A stretch of DNA of 5,053 nucleotides from Streptomyces sp. NRRL S-87. GTDB lineage: Bacteria > Actinomycetota > Actinomycetes > Streptomycetales > Streptomycetaceae. The notes under the pieces are model-generated. The model saw nothing but the letters and a program-made list of their open reading frames with translations, did no database searches and was not told the origin of the DNA. The stretch covers positions 1 through 5,053 of the forward strand of contig NZ_JOGB01000117.1 in the NCBI RefSeq assembly GCF_000719335.1, in the 5' to 3' direction. Positions 4,781-5,053 of the stretch are shown here, piece after piece. Made by a program: the position numbers and the translations under genes. Numbering within the stretch: position 1 is the first letter of the stretch; each line of letters opens with the position of its first letter.

Positions 4781-5053
4781 CTACTTCAGACGCGCCATGA
4801 GAGCGTGTTCCACGAGCGTGATGAGCGCGCTCTTGGCATCGGCCCGGTGGCGGGCGTCGGTGGTGATGATCGGGGCGTCGGGTCCGATCTGGAGCGCCTC
4901 GCGGACCTCTTCGGGGGTGTACGGCTGGTGTCCCTCGAAGCCGTTGAGGGCGACGACGAAGGGGAGGCCGGAGTTCTCGAAGTAGTCGACGGCGGGGAAG
5001 CAGTCGGCGAGTCGGCGGGTGTCGACGAGGACGACGGCGCCGATGGCGCCGCG
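4781..5053 (-). CDS. cvnD: CvnD-type GTP-binding protein of the upstream conservon, C-terminal 90 residues
   Basis: This is the end of a second conservon GTPase, read continuously from the window edge to a TAG at 4783-4781. The visible part has a beta strand GAIGAVVLVDTRRLADCFPA, then AVDYFENSGLPFVVALNGFEG. There the NGF in VALNGF sits where Ras-type GTPases carry the NKxD guanine-specificity motif; CvnD proteins usually have a changed form here. Next come HQPYTPEEVREALQI, a strand PIITTDAR and a final helix SALITLVEHALMARLK. The P-loop lies outside the window. Because a complete cvnA follows 327 bp later on the same strand, this must belong to a separate, preceding conservon. It is not the same gene as the cvnD beginning at 132, although both belong to one family. 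Two hairpins follow the stop. Confidence 0.92.
   Translation of the reverse strand, partial: RGAIGAVVLVDTRRLADCFPAVDYFENSGLPFVVALNGFEGHQPYTPEEVREALQIGPDAPIITTDARHRADAKSALITLVEHALMARLK

Noticed and set aside
4698..4985. Plus-strand frame opposite the upstream cvnD
   Set aside because: The minus-strand frame gives a clear CvnD C-terminus over the same bases.

Overview
The window looks like chromosomal DNA from a Streptomyces-type, high-GC actinomycete. The GC content is very high, the third codon positions are strongly G/C, and GTG starts are used freely. The gene set is the actinobacterial 'conservon' (cvn), which encodes a sensor-kinase-like membrane protein (CvnA), a roadblock/LC7 protein (CvnB), a DUF742 protein (CvnC) and a small Ras-like GTP-binding protein (CvnD). 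All genes lie on the minus strand, so transcription runs from high to low coordinates.

Layout in the direction of transcription. At 5053-4781 is the C-terminal part of the CvnD GTPase of an upstream conservon. Positions 4780-4454 form a non-coding gap. Its first part holds two hairpins (4762-4742 and 4722-4687) that probably end the upstream operon. Its second part is the likely control region of the next operon, with a tandem 11-bp direct repeat, a GGAAC-N6-GTTCC inverted repeat and a CTAG-rich palindrome. At 4453-1190 is a full-length cvnA of 1087 aa. At 1188-766 is cvnB, starting one base after the cvnA stop. Positions 765-674 are a 92-bp gap with a strong 15-bp hairpin. At 673-113 is cvnC, and at 132-1 the first 44 codons of cvnD, overlapping the end of cvnC by 20 bp. 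The window therefore joins the tail of one conservon to almost all of a second. The arrangement resembles the neighbouring cvn1/cvn2 pair I recall from Streptomyces coelicolor, but I could not check orthology.

Expected working model, from the family: CvnA senses a signal through an extracytoplasmic nitrate/nitrite-sensing-type (NIT) domain. On the inner face of the membrane it assembles with CvnB, CvnC and the CvnD GTPase into a complex compared with eukaryotic G-protein-coupled receptor systems. No response regulator gene is present in the window.

The less ordinary features are the 380-residue disordered cytoplasmic tail of CvnA, with a Tyr/Gln/Gly-rich segment, a heptad-spaced tyrosine repeat and a duplicated GLPRR motif; a CvnC N-terminal extension of similar composition; the strong hairpin between cvnB and cvnC; and the tandem repeats upstream of cvnA. 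The gene system itself is a known family, and I saw no clearly new system.
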